A DNA stretch of 64,000 nt. Origin: Bacteroidota bacterium (lineage in GTDB: Bacteria; Bacteroidota; Bacteroidia; AKYH767-A; 2013-40CM-41-45). Position numbers and translations under genes: made by a program. Every line of letters begins with the position of its first letter. Position 1 is the stretch's first letter. The notes under the pieces were generated by a model that saw nothing but the letters and a program-made list of their open reading frames with translations, was not told the DNA's origin and did no database searches. The stretch is taken from positions 1 through 64,000 of the forward strand of contig JADKIH010000011.1 of assembly GCA_016721305.1 (NCBI GenBank), given 5' to 3'. Below are positions 1 to 9,797 of the stretch, piece after piece.

Positions 1-3000
1 CAACTCAATCCGTATGAATAAATCAGAGCTCCCAGCGGCGAAGGCTCCTGAACAAAGACGCCGATTGAATCGCTGCATCCATAAAGATCACTCACGACTA
101 TGCTGTATAATCCGGCCGACAAAGTCGCTGCTGAATTCGAACTTGAGACTGAAGGCGTCCATTCATAAGTAAAATTTCCTGATCCGTTTGCAACATTCAG
201 TTGCAACGAACCGTCGTTTGCTCCATTACAAGAGGCAGGTGAATTTGTCGTAACGCTCAGAACCGGTAGTGTTGTTGTTTGAACGGAAAGCACCTTCATA
301 GATGTGCAACCATTTTGATCGGTAACTACGACAGAATAATTTCCCGCCGCTAATGCGAAAGCTGTATCACTCAAAGAAACCGCCGGTGTCCATGCATAAC
401 TGTAAGACTGAGTTCCGCCTGTTGCAATGACGATGGCACGGCCATTTGAATAACCACAAGTTGAATTTTGTATTTGTCCGACAACATTCATTGCTGTCGG
501 TTGAGTAATCGTTGTCGATGCACTTGTTGAACATCCGTTCGAATCTGTCACACGAACAGAATAATTTCCTGCCAAAAGATTGGATGCAACTGAATCAGTT
601 CCTCCACTTGGCGACCAGAGATAAGTATATGGTGCTACTCCGCCACTGACAGAAGCCGACGCGCGACCATTACTCTGACCAAAGCAATTGGCTGCTGTAT
701 TCGCAACAGATGCATTTAAAGCACTCGGCTCGGTTATCGTTACCTGCTGCACCGAAGTACAACCTGTTGCATCATGAATGGTAATGAAATAATTTCCTGC
801 CGTCAATCCGGTAGCTGAAGATGAGCTTCCTCCTGAAGGTGACCATTGATAAGTATACGGACTAACTCCTCCTGTTGCAGATAAGTTTGCCGAACCATTT
901 GCACCTCCAAAACATGAAACGTTTTGTTGCGACTGAACGGATGCCGTCATACCGCTTGAATTATCTACAAAGACAGAATCTGTTTTAACACATTCATTCG
1001 CATCAGTCACGGTGACAAAGTATACTCCTGAATTTAAATTCTGAATAGTTGTTGTCGTCTCTCCTGTTTGTTGCCACAAATATAAATATGGAGCCGAACC
1101 ACCCGAGGCTGTAACGCTTGCACTTCCGTTTGGCGATGAGCATGACGATGGAGTTGATGAGAAAGACAATGTCATTGCCGAGGCATTTGCGACATTAGCA
1201 TTATACGAAATCGCACAATTATTAGCATCAGTAATTGTTACCGAGCAATTTTCTGCAGAAAGATTATTGACCGAAGATGTTGTCATTCCTCCGGGCGACC
1301 ATAGATATGATAACGAACCCGTTCCTCCGGATGCAAGAACGCTTGCAGTGCCATCACTTCCATCATGACATAAAACAGCAGTAGCATTAATACTTCCTGA
1401 AATTACAGGAGGATCATTTACAACGGCCGTCGCTGAACTTGTGCAACCAATTGCATCTGTCACAACAACAGTGTATGCATCGGCAACAACAGACGCTAGA
1501 GACGAAGTTGTAAATCCTCCCGGTGTCCAGACATAATTATAAAAACCCTGACCGCCGGATACACTGAGAGAAACAGAACCCGTTGTGCTTCCAAAGCATC
1601 GCGTATCAGTTGGAGTAAGTCCAATATTAATTGCGGAAGGCTGCCCTACCGTCATACTTGCGCTCGCCGGACAACCGGTTGCGTCGGTGACAGTGACAGT
1701 GTAATTACCGGCTGCCAGATTACTTGCAACCGATGTATTTCCTCCCGACGGCATCCATGAATAAGTGTACGGTCCTGTGCCACCACTTACATTAATTGCA
1801 GCACCTCCGTTTGAGGCATTGTAGCATGTTGCATCAGTGACAGCCGATACAGCAACAACAGGCGACATAGGATTGACAATATCCACACTTGCCGTTGTTG
1901 TGCAATTATGAGCATCAGTAATCACAACACTGTATGTTCCGGAACATAATCCGTTTGCAGCTGCCGTTGTTTGTCCGTCCGACCATAAATATGAATAAGG
2001 CGCTGTGCCTCCACTTGCATTTGCCGACGCCGAACCCTGACATCCATTTGAATTACAAGGCGCATTTGTTCCAATGGCATTTGCAGTCAGCACGGCTGGA
2101 TTCACCAATGTGACCGATGTTGTTGCTGTGCAACCAATCCTATCCGTGAGACTCACGCTGTAACTTCCGTCACACAAAGTGGCAATGGTATCTGTGGTAT
2201 TTCCGTTGTCCCAGAGAAACGTTTTCGAATAAGGTGAATTTCCAAGTGCAACTAATTGACCGTCGCACGCACCTGCACAAGTTATCGGCTGAGTTGCAAC
2301 TGAAACCGAGCACGCACAATGTCCCGGCATATTGGCATCGAGCCAGGCAAGACGAGTGCTCATCCAGTTTTTTAAATTCTGAATTTCTCCTGCATACGTT
2401 GATGGTTGCGGTGAAGGATTTGGCCATACATATGTTCCTAGAATTGGCCATGTATTAAAATTCCACGCCTGCGATTCATTCAACACAGACGCAATTGAAT
2501 CGATCACACCGTTTACATGCGACAAACTCAACGTACTTTGTCGGTATGCATTCCAACGGCACTTCATCTGATTCGTGTAATTCGTATCCTGCAATAATTT
2601 CTGCCACCAGAATGGAATTTGCCAGCTGTCGCCTGTACAACTAAACAAATATGCCCAGCCGGTAGTATCGCTGCCACTGCAGTAATTTGCATTTCCAAAT
2701 GCAATGTCGTAATCCCAAACCGGACCTGCTTTTAATTGTTTGCTTTTGTCTTTATGCAAATAAGAACTGATGCGGTAGCCATCGACATTCTTGGAAATTT
2801 CATTGCTGAAAAAATAATCGATCCAGGATCCATTGCTGATATATTTCGGATATCCAACAATGCTGTCTCTGAAATTCGGCCCGGCCAATGCATCTTCAAA
2901 GCTATCGACGTAAGCCTGAACGTAAGCTTCCTGCGACGGAACGATTGAGTCGGTCGAAGGATAATCGTACTGAAGGTATATACTCTGCCCGTTAGCGTGA

Positions 3001-4112
3001 TTGATCGGAGCATAAGGCGATGTCCAGCCTCCTCCTCCACTACCTGTCGTTTTATCTACTTTCAAAATATAACCTCCGGTAACATCCGGAGCGGTGGTCT
3101 CAGTATGTAGCAATTTGGAAATATCGACACGATCATGATCTCGCTTAATGCTTTCCATGAATACATAAATACCCTGATATGTTCCATTGAGAACAACATC
3201 AACGTATTTCGTTCGCACGGCATAGTGGCCCATTTCATTCGACAATTGATATGAAAGGGCGTTTCGGCAAAATGACTTATCAGTATAATTCGCACTGAGA
3301 ATCCAATCGTGTTCAACAGGCATTCCCAAAAGCGAAACATCGTTTTTATTCACACCGCTTGCATCGCGGGTTTCGAAGCCCCATGATTTCTTCGGAAACA
3401 TTTGCGAGCTTGAACCTCTGATTTCAATGGCAATTTTTCCGTTGTAATTATTGGGAACATCGGTCAAATGATTCCGAACACCTGTACCGTTGTCGATAAT
3501 CTGCATATCGGCAATGATTTTCGGATCATCAGGAATTGTTTGACCGTTAGTATTGATTATTACAATTGGCAACGACGATTGAGAGAAAATAAATGTCTGC
3601 GCCGGAATGTTGCTAAACTTAATACTCCAACCTGTAACAGAGCCTGTGATGAGATTATTCGAATCGTCGATTACTCGCAACTGCCAAGTTCCGTTTCCGT
3701 TTTGTCCGTTATTCACTCGCCACAGTGAACCTTCGGGACGATAAGATCCTGTGAACGGAGCAGAACCTGATGTAATCGCCGTTGATGCATCATGACGAAA
3801 AACCGTATTCGTAAAGTTATGCCCGGTATTTCCGTTATCGGTTGTCAGTTCGATGAGTGTTCCATCGGGCGCTGCCAAAAAACAATCGATGTCTTTGTCC
3901 TGATTGTGTGTAATATTAATCGTGACCGATTCGAGTCCGTATGTAAAATCAATCGACGACGGAGAAAGTCCGCTTACATTGATATTAAATCGTGACGTAT
4001 CCGTGAGCGTGATAATCGACCCGCCGGTTCCGGTAAATGTTTGTGCGCTGACAATTTTTCCAAAAAAGGAAAAGAAAATCATCAGACTGAAAAGTTGAAG
4101 TTTCTTGTACAT
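1..4112 (-). CDS. Secreted CotH-domain protein with P-domain and about ten SprB repeats (partial, C-terminus off window)
   Basis: The frame is open from an ATG at 4112 to the window edge (about 1,370 codons), so the C-terminus, where a T9SS signal or a T9SS gliding-type domain would lie, is missing. Order seen: signal peptide (about 1-25, ending SAQ-like); a proprotein-convertase-type P domain (about 30-165, with HDAST, GSLWRVNNGQNGNGTW and GWSIKF); a CotH kinase-like domain (about 215-520, with EIRGSSSQMFPKKSWGFE, LNGTYQGIYVFMESIKRD and the family hallmark GPVWDYDIAFGN near 460); then from about 600 onward some ten SprB repeats of about 75 residues, each with a GG-x-PY-x-Y-x-W core and a YSVxVTDxNGC end. 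CotH proteins are protein kinases in Bacillus spore coat; in Bacteroidota the domain is common on secreted proteins and its substrate is unknown. SprB repeats occur in mobile gliding adhesins. I infer a cell-surface adhesin or matrix protein. Confidence 0.88.
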   Translation of the reverse strand, partial: MYKKLQLFSLMIFFSFFGKIVSAQTFTGTGGSIITLTDTSRFNINVSGLSPSSIDFTYGLESVTINITHNQDKDIDCFLAAPDGTLIELTTDNGNTGHNFTNTVFRHDASTAITSGSAPFTGSYRPEGSLWRVNNGQNGNGTWQLRVIDDSNNLITGSVTGWSIKFSNIPAQTFIFSQSSLPIVIINTNGQTIPDDPKIIADMQIIDNGTGVRNHLTDVPNNYNGKIAIEIRGSSSQMFPKKSWGFETRDASGVNKNDVSLLGMPVEHDWILSANYTDKSFCRNALSYQLSNEMGHYAVRTKYVDVVLNGTYQGIYVFMESIKRDHDRVDISKLLHTETTAPDVTGGYILKVDKTTGSGGGGWTSPYAPINHANGQSIYLQYDYPSTDSIVPSQEAYVQAYVDSFEDALAGPNFRDSIVGYPKYISNGSWIDYFFSNEISKNVDGYRISSYLHKDKSKQLKAGPVWDYDIAFGNANYCSGSDTTGWAYLFSCTGDSWQIPFWWQKLLQDTNYTNQMKCRWNAYRQSTLSLSHVNGVIDSIASVLNESQAWNFNTWPILGTYVWPNPSPQPSTYAGEIQNLKNWMSTRLAWLDANMPGHCACSVSVATQPITCAGACDGQLVALGNSPYSKTFLWDNGNTTDTIATLCDGSYSVSLTDRIGCTATTSVTLVNPAVLTANAIGTNAPCNSNGCQGSASANASGGTAPYSYLWSDGQTTAAANGLCSGTYSVVITDAHNCTTTASVDIVNPMSPVVAVSAVTDATCYNASNGGAAINVSGGTGPYTYSWMPSGGNTSVASNLAAGNYTVTVTDATGCPASASMTVGQPSAINIGLTPTDTRCFGSTTGSVSLSVSGGQGFYNYVWTPGGFTTSSLASVVADAYTVVVTDAIGCTSSATAVVNDPPVISGSINATAVLCHDGSDGTASVLASGGTGSLSYLWSPGGMTTSSVNNLSAENCSVTITDANNCAISYNANVANASAMTLSFSSTPSSCSSPNGSASVTASGGSAPYLYLWQQTGETTTTIQNLNSGVYFVTVTDANECVKTDSVFVDNSSGMTASVQSQQNVSCFGGANGSANLSATGGVSPYTYQWSPSGGSSSSATGLTAGNYFITIHDATGCTSVQQVTITEPSALNASVANTAANCFGQSNGRASASVSGGVAPYTYLWSPSGGTDSVASNLLAGNYSVRVTDSNGCSTSASTTITQPTAMNVVGQIQNSTCGYSNGRAIVIATGGTQSYSYAWTPAVSLSDTAFALAAGNYSVVVTDQNGCTSMKVLSVQTTTLPVLSVTTNSPASCNGANDGSLQLNVANGSGNFTYEWTPSVSSSNSAATLSAGLYSIVVSDLYGCSDSIGVFVQEPSPLGALIYSYGLS

Positions 4113-4322
4113 TGAGTGGTTCGTGAAAAATTCCGAATGGACGGAATACGACTTAATATTTTACTCAAACTACACTCTGAAAGTTGTGAATCTCTCAGTC
4201 GAAATACCTATGAAAATTACACTTGAAAATACGAGAAAGCAAGCCTTATGTTTGAAAAATAATCGGCTGAGAAAAGGCAATAAATTAAAATCGAAGAAAT
4301 ATGGCGGATAATGGAACTATAC

Positions 4323-4820
4323 TTAGTCGAGATTGACCATAACCTGGTTTTTCTCCACTTTATCGCCCTTTGTAACATGTATTTTTCTTACAATTCCATC
4401 GGCCGGAGATTTCAAAATATTCTCCATTTTCATAGCCTCTAAAACGACTAAAGCATCACCTTTTTTAATCTCCTGACCGCTTTCCACCATCACATTTAAC
4501 ACCATTCCCGGCATAGGAGCTTTGATATCGTTCACCTTTTTTCCGGCACCGGCATCAATTCCCAATTTCATTAATAAATCATCGAAACGATCTTTCACAT
4601 CTACTACGTACTGATTGCTGTTTACGCGAATTGTAAATGTCTTGCTGTCTTTGTCAAATGAAATCACCTCTGCCGTGTATGAACGATGATCATTGAGGAT
4701 ATGAAATTTCCCTTTACGGATTTCTATAAAATCCGGAGTGACCATCTTACCGTCAACAGAAAACCCTCCGTCTTGCGGAAGTATGGAATATTCTGATTTC
4801 GCAATCTTGACTTTGTACAT
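4323..4820 (-). CDS. Biotin/lipoyl-domain carrier protein (BCCP-like subunit of an acyl-CoA carboxylase)
   Basis: 165 residues. The C-terminal half (about 98-165) is a biotinyl domain: it opens with APMPGMV, has the biotinylation motif AMKM with Lys131 as the acceptor, and ends with the mirrored half GIVRKIHVTKGDKV. The N-terminal 90 residues resemble the small beta-rich linker domain seen in biotin carrier subunits of propionyl-/methylmalonyl-type carboxylases in Bacteroidota. The protein would carry carboxybiotin between a biotin carboxylase and a carboxyltransferase, neither of which is in the window; those partners are often adjacent, so its isolation here is notable. It is transcribed divergently from the aminopeptidase gene, with about 200 bp between them. 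A degenerate -7 element (TATCTTGC) lies just upstream at 4826-4833. The choice between acetyl-CoA and propionyl-CoA carboxylase cannot be made from this sequence. Confidence 0.88.
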   Translation of the reverse strand: MYKVKIAKSEYSILPQDGGFSVDGKMVTPDFIEIRKGKFHILNDHRSYTAEVISFDKDSKTFTIRVNSNQYVVDVKDRFDDLLMKLGIDAGAGKKVNDIKAPMPGMVLNVMVESGQEIKKGDALVVLEAMKMENILKSPADGIVRKIHVTKGDKVEKNQVMVNLD

Positions 4821-5017
4821 GCCTGCAAGATACTAATTTCCCGATTTTCCATCCTGAGCATTATCAGCCTGTACTCAGCCCGCCTCCATTTTCGGCGATT
4901 TCTGCCTAATTTCTGCGATTTTCGTGAGAAATAAGCATAGCAACCAACCGCCCGATTCTTCCTAAATTAGCCACCCGTCCTTCCGGCATTGAATCTGTCG
5001 GGCACCTCAATTACTGT

Positions 5018-7600
5018 ATGATGAATTACAAGTATCGTTTCCTGTTTCTCATTGCCCTCCTCTCTGCATGTGCCACTCCAAAGCCTGCTACCAAACCTGA
5101 AGAACCCTCAGCTCCCATTGAACTTCCTGTTTATCGTTCTGCTTATACACGATACGTGAATCTTATCCATACAAAGCTTTTCTTGAAGCCAATCTGGTCG
5201 AAGAAAGAGATGGAAGGAACGGCCGAGATCACTTTGCGACAGTATTTTTATCCGTCCGATTCACTAATTCTCAATGCTCGTGGAATGCTCATTCATAAAG
5301 TATCTCTGATCGACAAAAACACGAATCCGGAATTGCTTTTCGACTATCAGAAAAACGAATTGAAAATTTATCTTCCGAGAACTTATCAGTCGACCGATAC
5401 TTTTACTCTCTCCATAAAGTACACTTCTCGCCCGGAAACTTTACCTCCGGGAGGAAGTCGTGCCATCATCAAAGACAAAGGATTATACTTCATCGATGCC
5501 GACAGCACCGATGAATCGAAGCCCACGCAATTATGGACTCAAGGAGAAACAGAGAGCAATTCTGCATGGTTCCCTACGGTTGAATCGCCGGAGCAAAAAA
5601 TGACGAGCGAGATCTTCCTTAATATTGATACAGCGTTTACATCTCTCTCAAATGGCTTGCTTATTAGTTCCGTTAAAAATAACGACGGCACAAAAACCGA
5701 TCACTGGATGCAGGACTTACCAATGGCTCCTTACCTGGTGATGATTGCCGTAGGAAATTTTGCTAAAGTCACCGATCATTGGAAAGGACTGGAAGTATCG
5801 TACTACGTAGATCCGCCTTACGAGAAATATGCTCGCAATGTATTCGGGAATACTCCGGAAATGATGGAGTTCTTTTCAAATCTTCTCAACTATCCATATC
5901 CATGGGCGAAATACAGTCAGATCGTTGTACACGATTATGTAAGCGGCGCCATGGAAAACACAACGGCTGTCGTACACGGAACCAATATGCAGGAAACTCC
6001 GCGTGAAATGCTCGACTTGAATTACGAGCATTATATCTCACACGAACTTTTTCATCACTGGTTCGGCGATTTGGTCACTTGTCGTTCCTGGAGCAATCTT
6101 ACATTGAACGAAGGCTTTGCAAATTACTCAGAGTATTTGTGGAACGAATACAAATATGGCCGAGAGTATGCCGACGAGCAAATGCTCTCTGATCTTTCAT
6201 CATACCTCCGCATGACGGAAAGAAAAGATCCTCCTCTGATTCGATATCAGTACAATGATCGAGAAGATATGTACGATGCCGTATCGTATAATAAAGGCGG
6301 AAACATTCTTCACATGCTTCGAAAGTACATTGGCGACAAAGCTTTTTTTGCAGGGCTTCACTTATACCTGAAGCGTCATGAATATGGCGCAACTGAAGTG
6401 GAGGATTTACGTCAGGCTTTCGAAGAAGTTTGTGGCGAAGATTTGCACTGGTTCTTTGATCAGTGGTTTTTGAAAAACGGTTTTCCTATTTTGAAAATCA
6501 ACTACAAATGGTCGTCAGAAAATAATACGCAAACTATTTCACTTGTGCAATCGCAGGATCTTGCAAAAAACCCACTCTATCGACTACCTGTTGATATTGA
6601 TTTTTACTTCGGATCTAAAATCACACGCAAACAAGTCGTGATGACGAAACAAGGTCAGGACTTCACATTCGACTTAGCATCAAAACCTGATATGATTATC
6701 GTTGATCCTGAGAGAACACTCGTCGGAAAACGCCAGGACAATAAAAGCAACGCAGAATTTGTGTACCAATATTATCACTCACCATTGTTCATGGTACGTA
6801 TGGCAGCCGTGTCAGCCATCGGCACACATTATCAGCTCGACTCGCCTGAATCGAAAATGATGCGCGATGCTCTGAAAGATCATTCTTCAACAATAAGAAA
6901 TACGGCGATGACTCACTTGAAGAAAATGGCCGAAGCTCAACCTGACACATTGCTTTCCACTCTACGCGACATTGCAACAAACGACTCGCTATCAGATAAT
7001 CGATCGCTTGCTTACAGCTATTTAGCCACGTACTATCCTTTCAAATCAAATCTGGAATATTTTCAGGCGGGGTTGAAAGACAGCTCATACGATGTCATTT
7101 CTGAAGTATTTAAAAATTACGCCAAGAAAGATTCAGTAAGTGCGATATCTATCGCAGCTGAACTGGAGAAAGACAGTGCTGTTACCATTCTTGTCGCTCT
7201 TACGGATTATTACAGTGAATATTCCGGCCCATACACCGACAAAACTGAACTCTTTGTACGAGCACTTAAGAATGCGGGAAGCTGGAGACGCTACACTATT
7301 GTCAATAATTACATAGACTATTTGAAGCAGACCGGCTCGGCAGAGATTATTGAAAAATCAATTAGCATCTTAAAAAATACCGCTAAAAAAACAACGAATC
7401 GCTATCTGACCAATACTTGCATCACAGCACTTCACACCGGCGAAATCAATCTAAAAAACCAACTCGCCGCTTACGAGCAAAAACGCGACCGTGAAACGAA
7501 AGATTCTGCAGAATATACACGCGTTCAAAAACAATGTGATTCAATCACTCAAATTCTAAATCAGATTTCGCAGACTCTCGACGAGATCAACAAGAAATGA
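5018..7600 (+). CDS. M1 family zinc aminopeptidase, lipoprotein
   Basis: 860 residues. The leader ends in a lipobox (LLSAC), so the mature protein is probably lipid-anchored in the envelope. The M1 signature is complete: exopeptidase motif GAMEN at 310-314, zinc motif HELFH at 342-346, third ligand Glu365 in NEGFANY (HEXXH-X18-E). Further on, VSYNKGGNILHML (near 427) and WFFDQWFLKNGFP (near 481) are typical of the family. The last 300 residues are helical and HEAT-like, as in long M1 enzymes. Expected activity: removal of N-terminal residues from peptides, probably in the periplasm. ATGATG offers two starts 3 bp apart. The stop overlaps the next gene by 4 bp (ATGA), so it is likely translated together with the lipid A deacylase-like gene and the DUF2807 gene. 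Confidence 0.95.
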   Translation: MMNYKYRFLFLIALLSACATPKPATKPEEPSAPIELPVYRSAYTRYVNLIHTKLFLKPIWSKKEMEGTAEITLRQYFYPSDSLILNARGMLIHKVSLIDKNTNPELLFDYQKNELKIYLPRTYQSTDTFTLSIKYTSRPETLPPGGSRAIIKDKGLYFIDADSTDESKPTQLWTQGETESNSAWFPTVESPEQKMTSEIFLNIDTAFTSLSNGLLISSVKNNDGTKTDHWMQDLPMAPYLVMIAVGNFAKVTDHWKGLEVSYYVDPPYEKYARNVFGNTPEMMEFFSNLLNYPYPWAKYSQIVVHDYVSGAMENTTAVVHGTNMQETPREMLDLNYEHYISHELFHHWFGDLVTCRSWSNLTLNEGFANYSEYLWNEYKYGREYADEQMLSDLSSYLRMTERKDPPLIRYQYNDREDMYDAVSYNKGGNILHMLRKYIGDKAFFAGLHLYLKRHEYGATEVEDLRQAFEEVCGEDLHWFFDQWFLKNGFPILKINYKWSSENNTQTISLVQSQDLAKNPLYRLPVDIDFYFGSKITRKQVVMTKQGQDFTFDLASKPDMIIVDPERTLVGKRQDNKSNAEFVYQYYHSPLFMVRMAAVSAIGTHYQLDSPESKMMRDALKDHSSTIRNTAMTHLKKMAEAQPDTLLSTLRDIATNDSLSDNRSLAYSYLATYYPFKSNLEYFQAGLKDSSYDVISEVFKNYAKKDSVSAISIAAELEKDSAVTILVALTDYYSEYSGPYTDKTELFVRALKNAGSWRRYTIVNNYIDYLKQTGSAEIIEKSISILKNTAKKTTNRYLTNTCITALHTGEINLKNQLAAYEQKRDRETKDSAEYTRVQKQCDSITQILNQISQTLDEINKK

Positions 7601-8703
7601 AGCACATCCTTTTACTCTTCGGGCTTCTTTTCATCTGCGGAGCCGTACGTTCACAAAGCAATGACTCGACCGTCGGCTCGTGGGCATTTTCTGCCCGCGC
7701 GGAATATGGCTTTGTGATTGCACACCGTCCGGCGTTGAGACCATTGCAAGTAGAGCACTCAAAAGGAATTGAATTATCATTCGCGAAAGTTTCAACCGGA
7801 AAGAAAGAATGGGAACGCGCTTTTATGAATCCGGCGAAAGGACTTACGCTTGCCGTTATACAGACCGGCACTCCACGACTCGGTACGGGAATAGCGATTT
7901 ACCCCTGGATTGATTTCCCCTTAAACCAAAACACAAAAAGCCGACTCGATTTTCGATACGGACTCGGGCTCGGATGGATTGAAAACACTTTCAATGCCGA
8001 AGACAATTATAAAAATGCGGCCATTGGATCACATATCAATGGAGTAATCCATTTCGATTTACATTTCGAGACAAAACTATCAAAGCGATCTACTCTGGAA
8101 ATCGGTGCAGGTATTACGCATTTCTCGAATGCTGCAATAAAGCTACCAAATTTGGGCGTCAATATTGCTACAGCGAATCTGGCTTACACACAAATATTTG
8201 GCAACAACAAAGCGCTTGCTAAAGCTGAGCATGCAGACGCTATTCATTCGAACGAATGGTCGATTTACATTGCAGCCGGCAGTAAAGAAATTTATCCCCC
8301 GCAAGGAAACAGTTATGGTGCAGGAGTAATTTCTGTTTTACGTCTGCACCGTTATTCTAATCGCAGTTCATGGGGAATCGGACACGATTTGTTTTACGAC
8401 AAATCATTGCAGGTTCGTGAAGCACGTCTAAACTGGGAGGCAAAAGGATTTACCGACAATCTACGTGGCGGCCTTTACGGAACTTATTATATGAGCGCCG
8501 GAAAGCTCGGCTTACTCTTCGGAATGGGAGCATACTATTTTTCACGGTGGAAAGAAGACGGTTTTCTTTATCATCGTATCGGACTCCGTTACTCATTCGA
8601 GAAACTCTTTGTATGTATGAATCTGAAAACTCATTTTGCACGAGCTGATTTTCTGGAATTAGGACTTGGCTATCGTTTCATTCATCATCAGGCAAAAAAA
8701 TAA
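7597..8703 (+). CDS. PagL-like acyloxyacyl hydrolase (lipid A deacylase family), outer membrane
   Basis: 368 residues with a signal peptide (MKHILLLFGLLFICGAVRSQ). The centre contains ITHFSNAAIKLPNLGVN, which matches the PagL active-site motif H-x-S-N, followed by the Asn/Gly-rich strand turn of the family. Flanking amphipathic strands suggest an eight-stranded or larger outer-membrane barrel. PagL removes the 3-O-linked acyl chain from lipid A; Bacteroidota members are about twice as long as the Pseudomonas enzyme, and this one has about 150 extra residues of predicted beta structure after the core. It overlaps the aminopeptidase stop by 4 bp, and the next gene begins 1 bp after its stop. 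Substrate is inferred from the family only. Confidence 0.82.
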   Translation: MKHILLLFGLLFICGAVRSQSNDSTVGSWAFSARAEYGFVIAHRPALRPLQVEHSKGIELSFAKVSTGKKEWERAFMNPAKGLTLAVIQTGTPRLGTGIAIYPWIDFPLNQNTKSRLDFRYGLGLGWIENTFNAEDNYKNAAIGSHINGVIHFDLHFETKLSKRSTLEIGAGITHFSNAAIKLPNLGVNIATANLAYTQIFGNNKALAKAEHADAIHSNEWSIYIAAGSKEIYPPQGNSYGAGVISVLRLHRYSNRSSWGIGHDLFYDKSLQVREARLNWEAKGFTDNLRGGLYGTYYMSAGKLGLLFGMGAYYFSRWKEDGFLYHRIGLRYSFEKLFVCMNLKTHFARADFLELGLGYRFIHHQAKK

Positions 8704-8704
8704 C

Positions 8705-9436
8705 ATGAAAAGAACTGCAATTCGTTTACTTCTTGCTCTGGGGATCATTTTCACCTTTACAACGTGCTCAAAAGATCACTTGTTCGATTGTCTGACAAGT
8801 ACAGGAAACACAATTTATCAATGGAGAAATGCCGGCAAGTTCACAAATTTGAATTTACAAAATGACGTCGACGTCGTATTATATTTCGACACGACAAATT
8901 TCATCCGTGTCACAGCAGGCGAGCATCTGATCGACGGCATCATTACCGAACTCAGCGGAAACACCCTTTATATCAGAAACGAAAACCGTTGCAATTGGGT
9001 TCGGAGTTTCAAAAATCAATATGTCGTTGAAATCGGAATGGATTCGATTACCAAAATTGATACTTACGGAGCGGGAAATATCACTTGCCACGATACTATT
9101 ACTTGCCATGACTTCTATTTCGACGCATGGAACGCAACCGGTACTGCTAACTTTCTTTTTCATAACCAGTACATCCACTTGAACAATAACGTAGGCCGTG
9201 TCGACATACACGCTGCCGGCCGAACCGATGTTGCATTCGGAAATATCGCCGATGTCGGAACACTCGATGCGAAGAATCTCTCTTGCGATCTCTGGTACTT
9301 CCGTACAAATTCAACCGGCGATTCGCATCTGACCGCCAACAACACACTCGAGGCAGAAATCCAGTACACAGGAAATGTTTACTATTCCGGTGCAGCAACG
9401 AATGTTAGGAGGACGGGAAGGGGAGTGGGATGTTGA
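8705..9436 (+). CDS. DUF2807 (putative auto-transporter adhesin, head GIN domain) lipoprotein
   Basis: 243 residues. I chose the ATG at 8705 because it gives a lipoprotein signal (MKRTAIRLLLALG, then TTCSK with the lipid-accepting Cys) and lies 1 bp after the preceding stop; an in-frame ATG 39 bp upstream would remove the signal from the N-terminus. The body is a series of short strands rich in Asn, Asp and Gly (FTNLNLQNDVDVVL, ITKIDTYGAGNITC, VYYSGAATNV), the stacked parallel beta-helix pattern of DUF2807. Family function is unknown; members are lipoproteins common in Bacteroidota. It is the third gene of an apparent operon with the aminopeptidase and PagL-like genes. The C-terminal tail RRTGRGVGC runs close to the GC-rich repeat tract. 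Confidence 0.82.
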   Translation: MKRTAIRLLLALGIIFTFTTCSKDHLFDCLTSTGNTIYQWRNAGKFTNLNLQNDVDVVLYFDTTNFIRVTAGEHLIDGIITELSGNTLYIRNENRCNWVRSFKNQYVVEIGMDSITKIDTYGAGNITCHDTITCHDFYFDAWNATGTANFLFHNQYIHLNNNVGRVDIHAAGRTDVAFGNIADVGTLDAKNLSCDLWYFRTNSTGDSHLTANNTLEAEIQYTGNVYYSGAATNVRRTGRGVGC

Positions 9437-9456
9437 TTAGAGAATAGGGGTGCGGT

Positions 9457-9796
9457 GGGTTGCGGGTTGCGAGTTGCGGGTTACGGGTTACGGGTTACGA
9501 GTTACGGGTTGCGGGTTGCGGAGTTGCGGGTTACGAGTTGCGGGATCCGATCATGTAGGTTGCAGCTCGCTTGAAGTAGCCGTTTAAAGTTTCGCTCCGC
9601 AACCCGCAACTCGCAACCCGCAACCCCATACTTTCGCAATCAGTAACCAGTAAGCACCCACCACCCCAAAAGCAGCCAATTAAAGTTTCGCCCCGCAACC
9701 CGCAACCCGCAACTCGCAACCCGCAACCCCATACTTTCGCAATATTTGGTAAGTAAGCACCCGCCACCCAAAAAGTAGCCGTTTAAAGTTTCGCTA
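9457..9796. repeat. GC-rich microsatellite arrays in both orientations plus a duplicated ~100 bp unit
   Basis: The 361 bp gap between the DUF2807 gene and rnhA holds no credible gene. A + strand array built from TTGCGGG/TTACGGG/TTGCGAG heptamers spans about 9457-9543. The same heptamers recur inverted (AACCCGC, AACTCGC) at about 9597-9628 and 9695-9730. The inverted copies sit inside a tandem unit that begins GTAGCCGTTTAAAGTTTCGC: copy 1 at 9576-9671, copy 2 at 9672-9774, and the first 21 bp of copy 3 at 9775-9795, running into the 3' end of rnhA. The opposed arrays could fold into a long stem, and the G3-spaced strand has a loose quadruplex pattern. Confidence 0.85.
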
Positions 9797-9797
9797 G

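Noticed and set aside
4105..4311. 68-residue + strand frame next to the CotH gene
   Set aside because: It overlaps that gene's start and leader and has no hydrophobic or family pattern.
9531..9767. 78-residue frame in the GC-rich repeat region
   Set aside because: Its sequence is made by the heptamer array and it has no family features.
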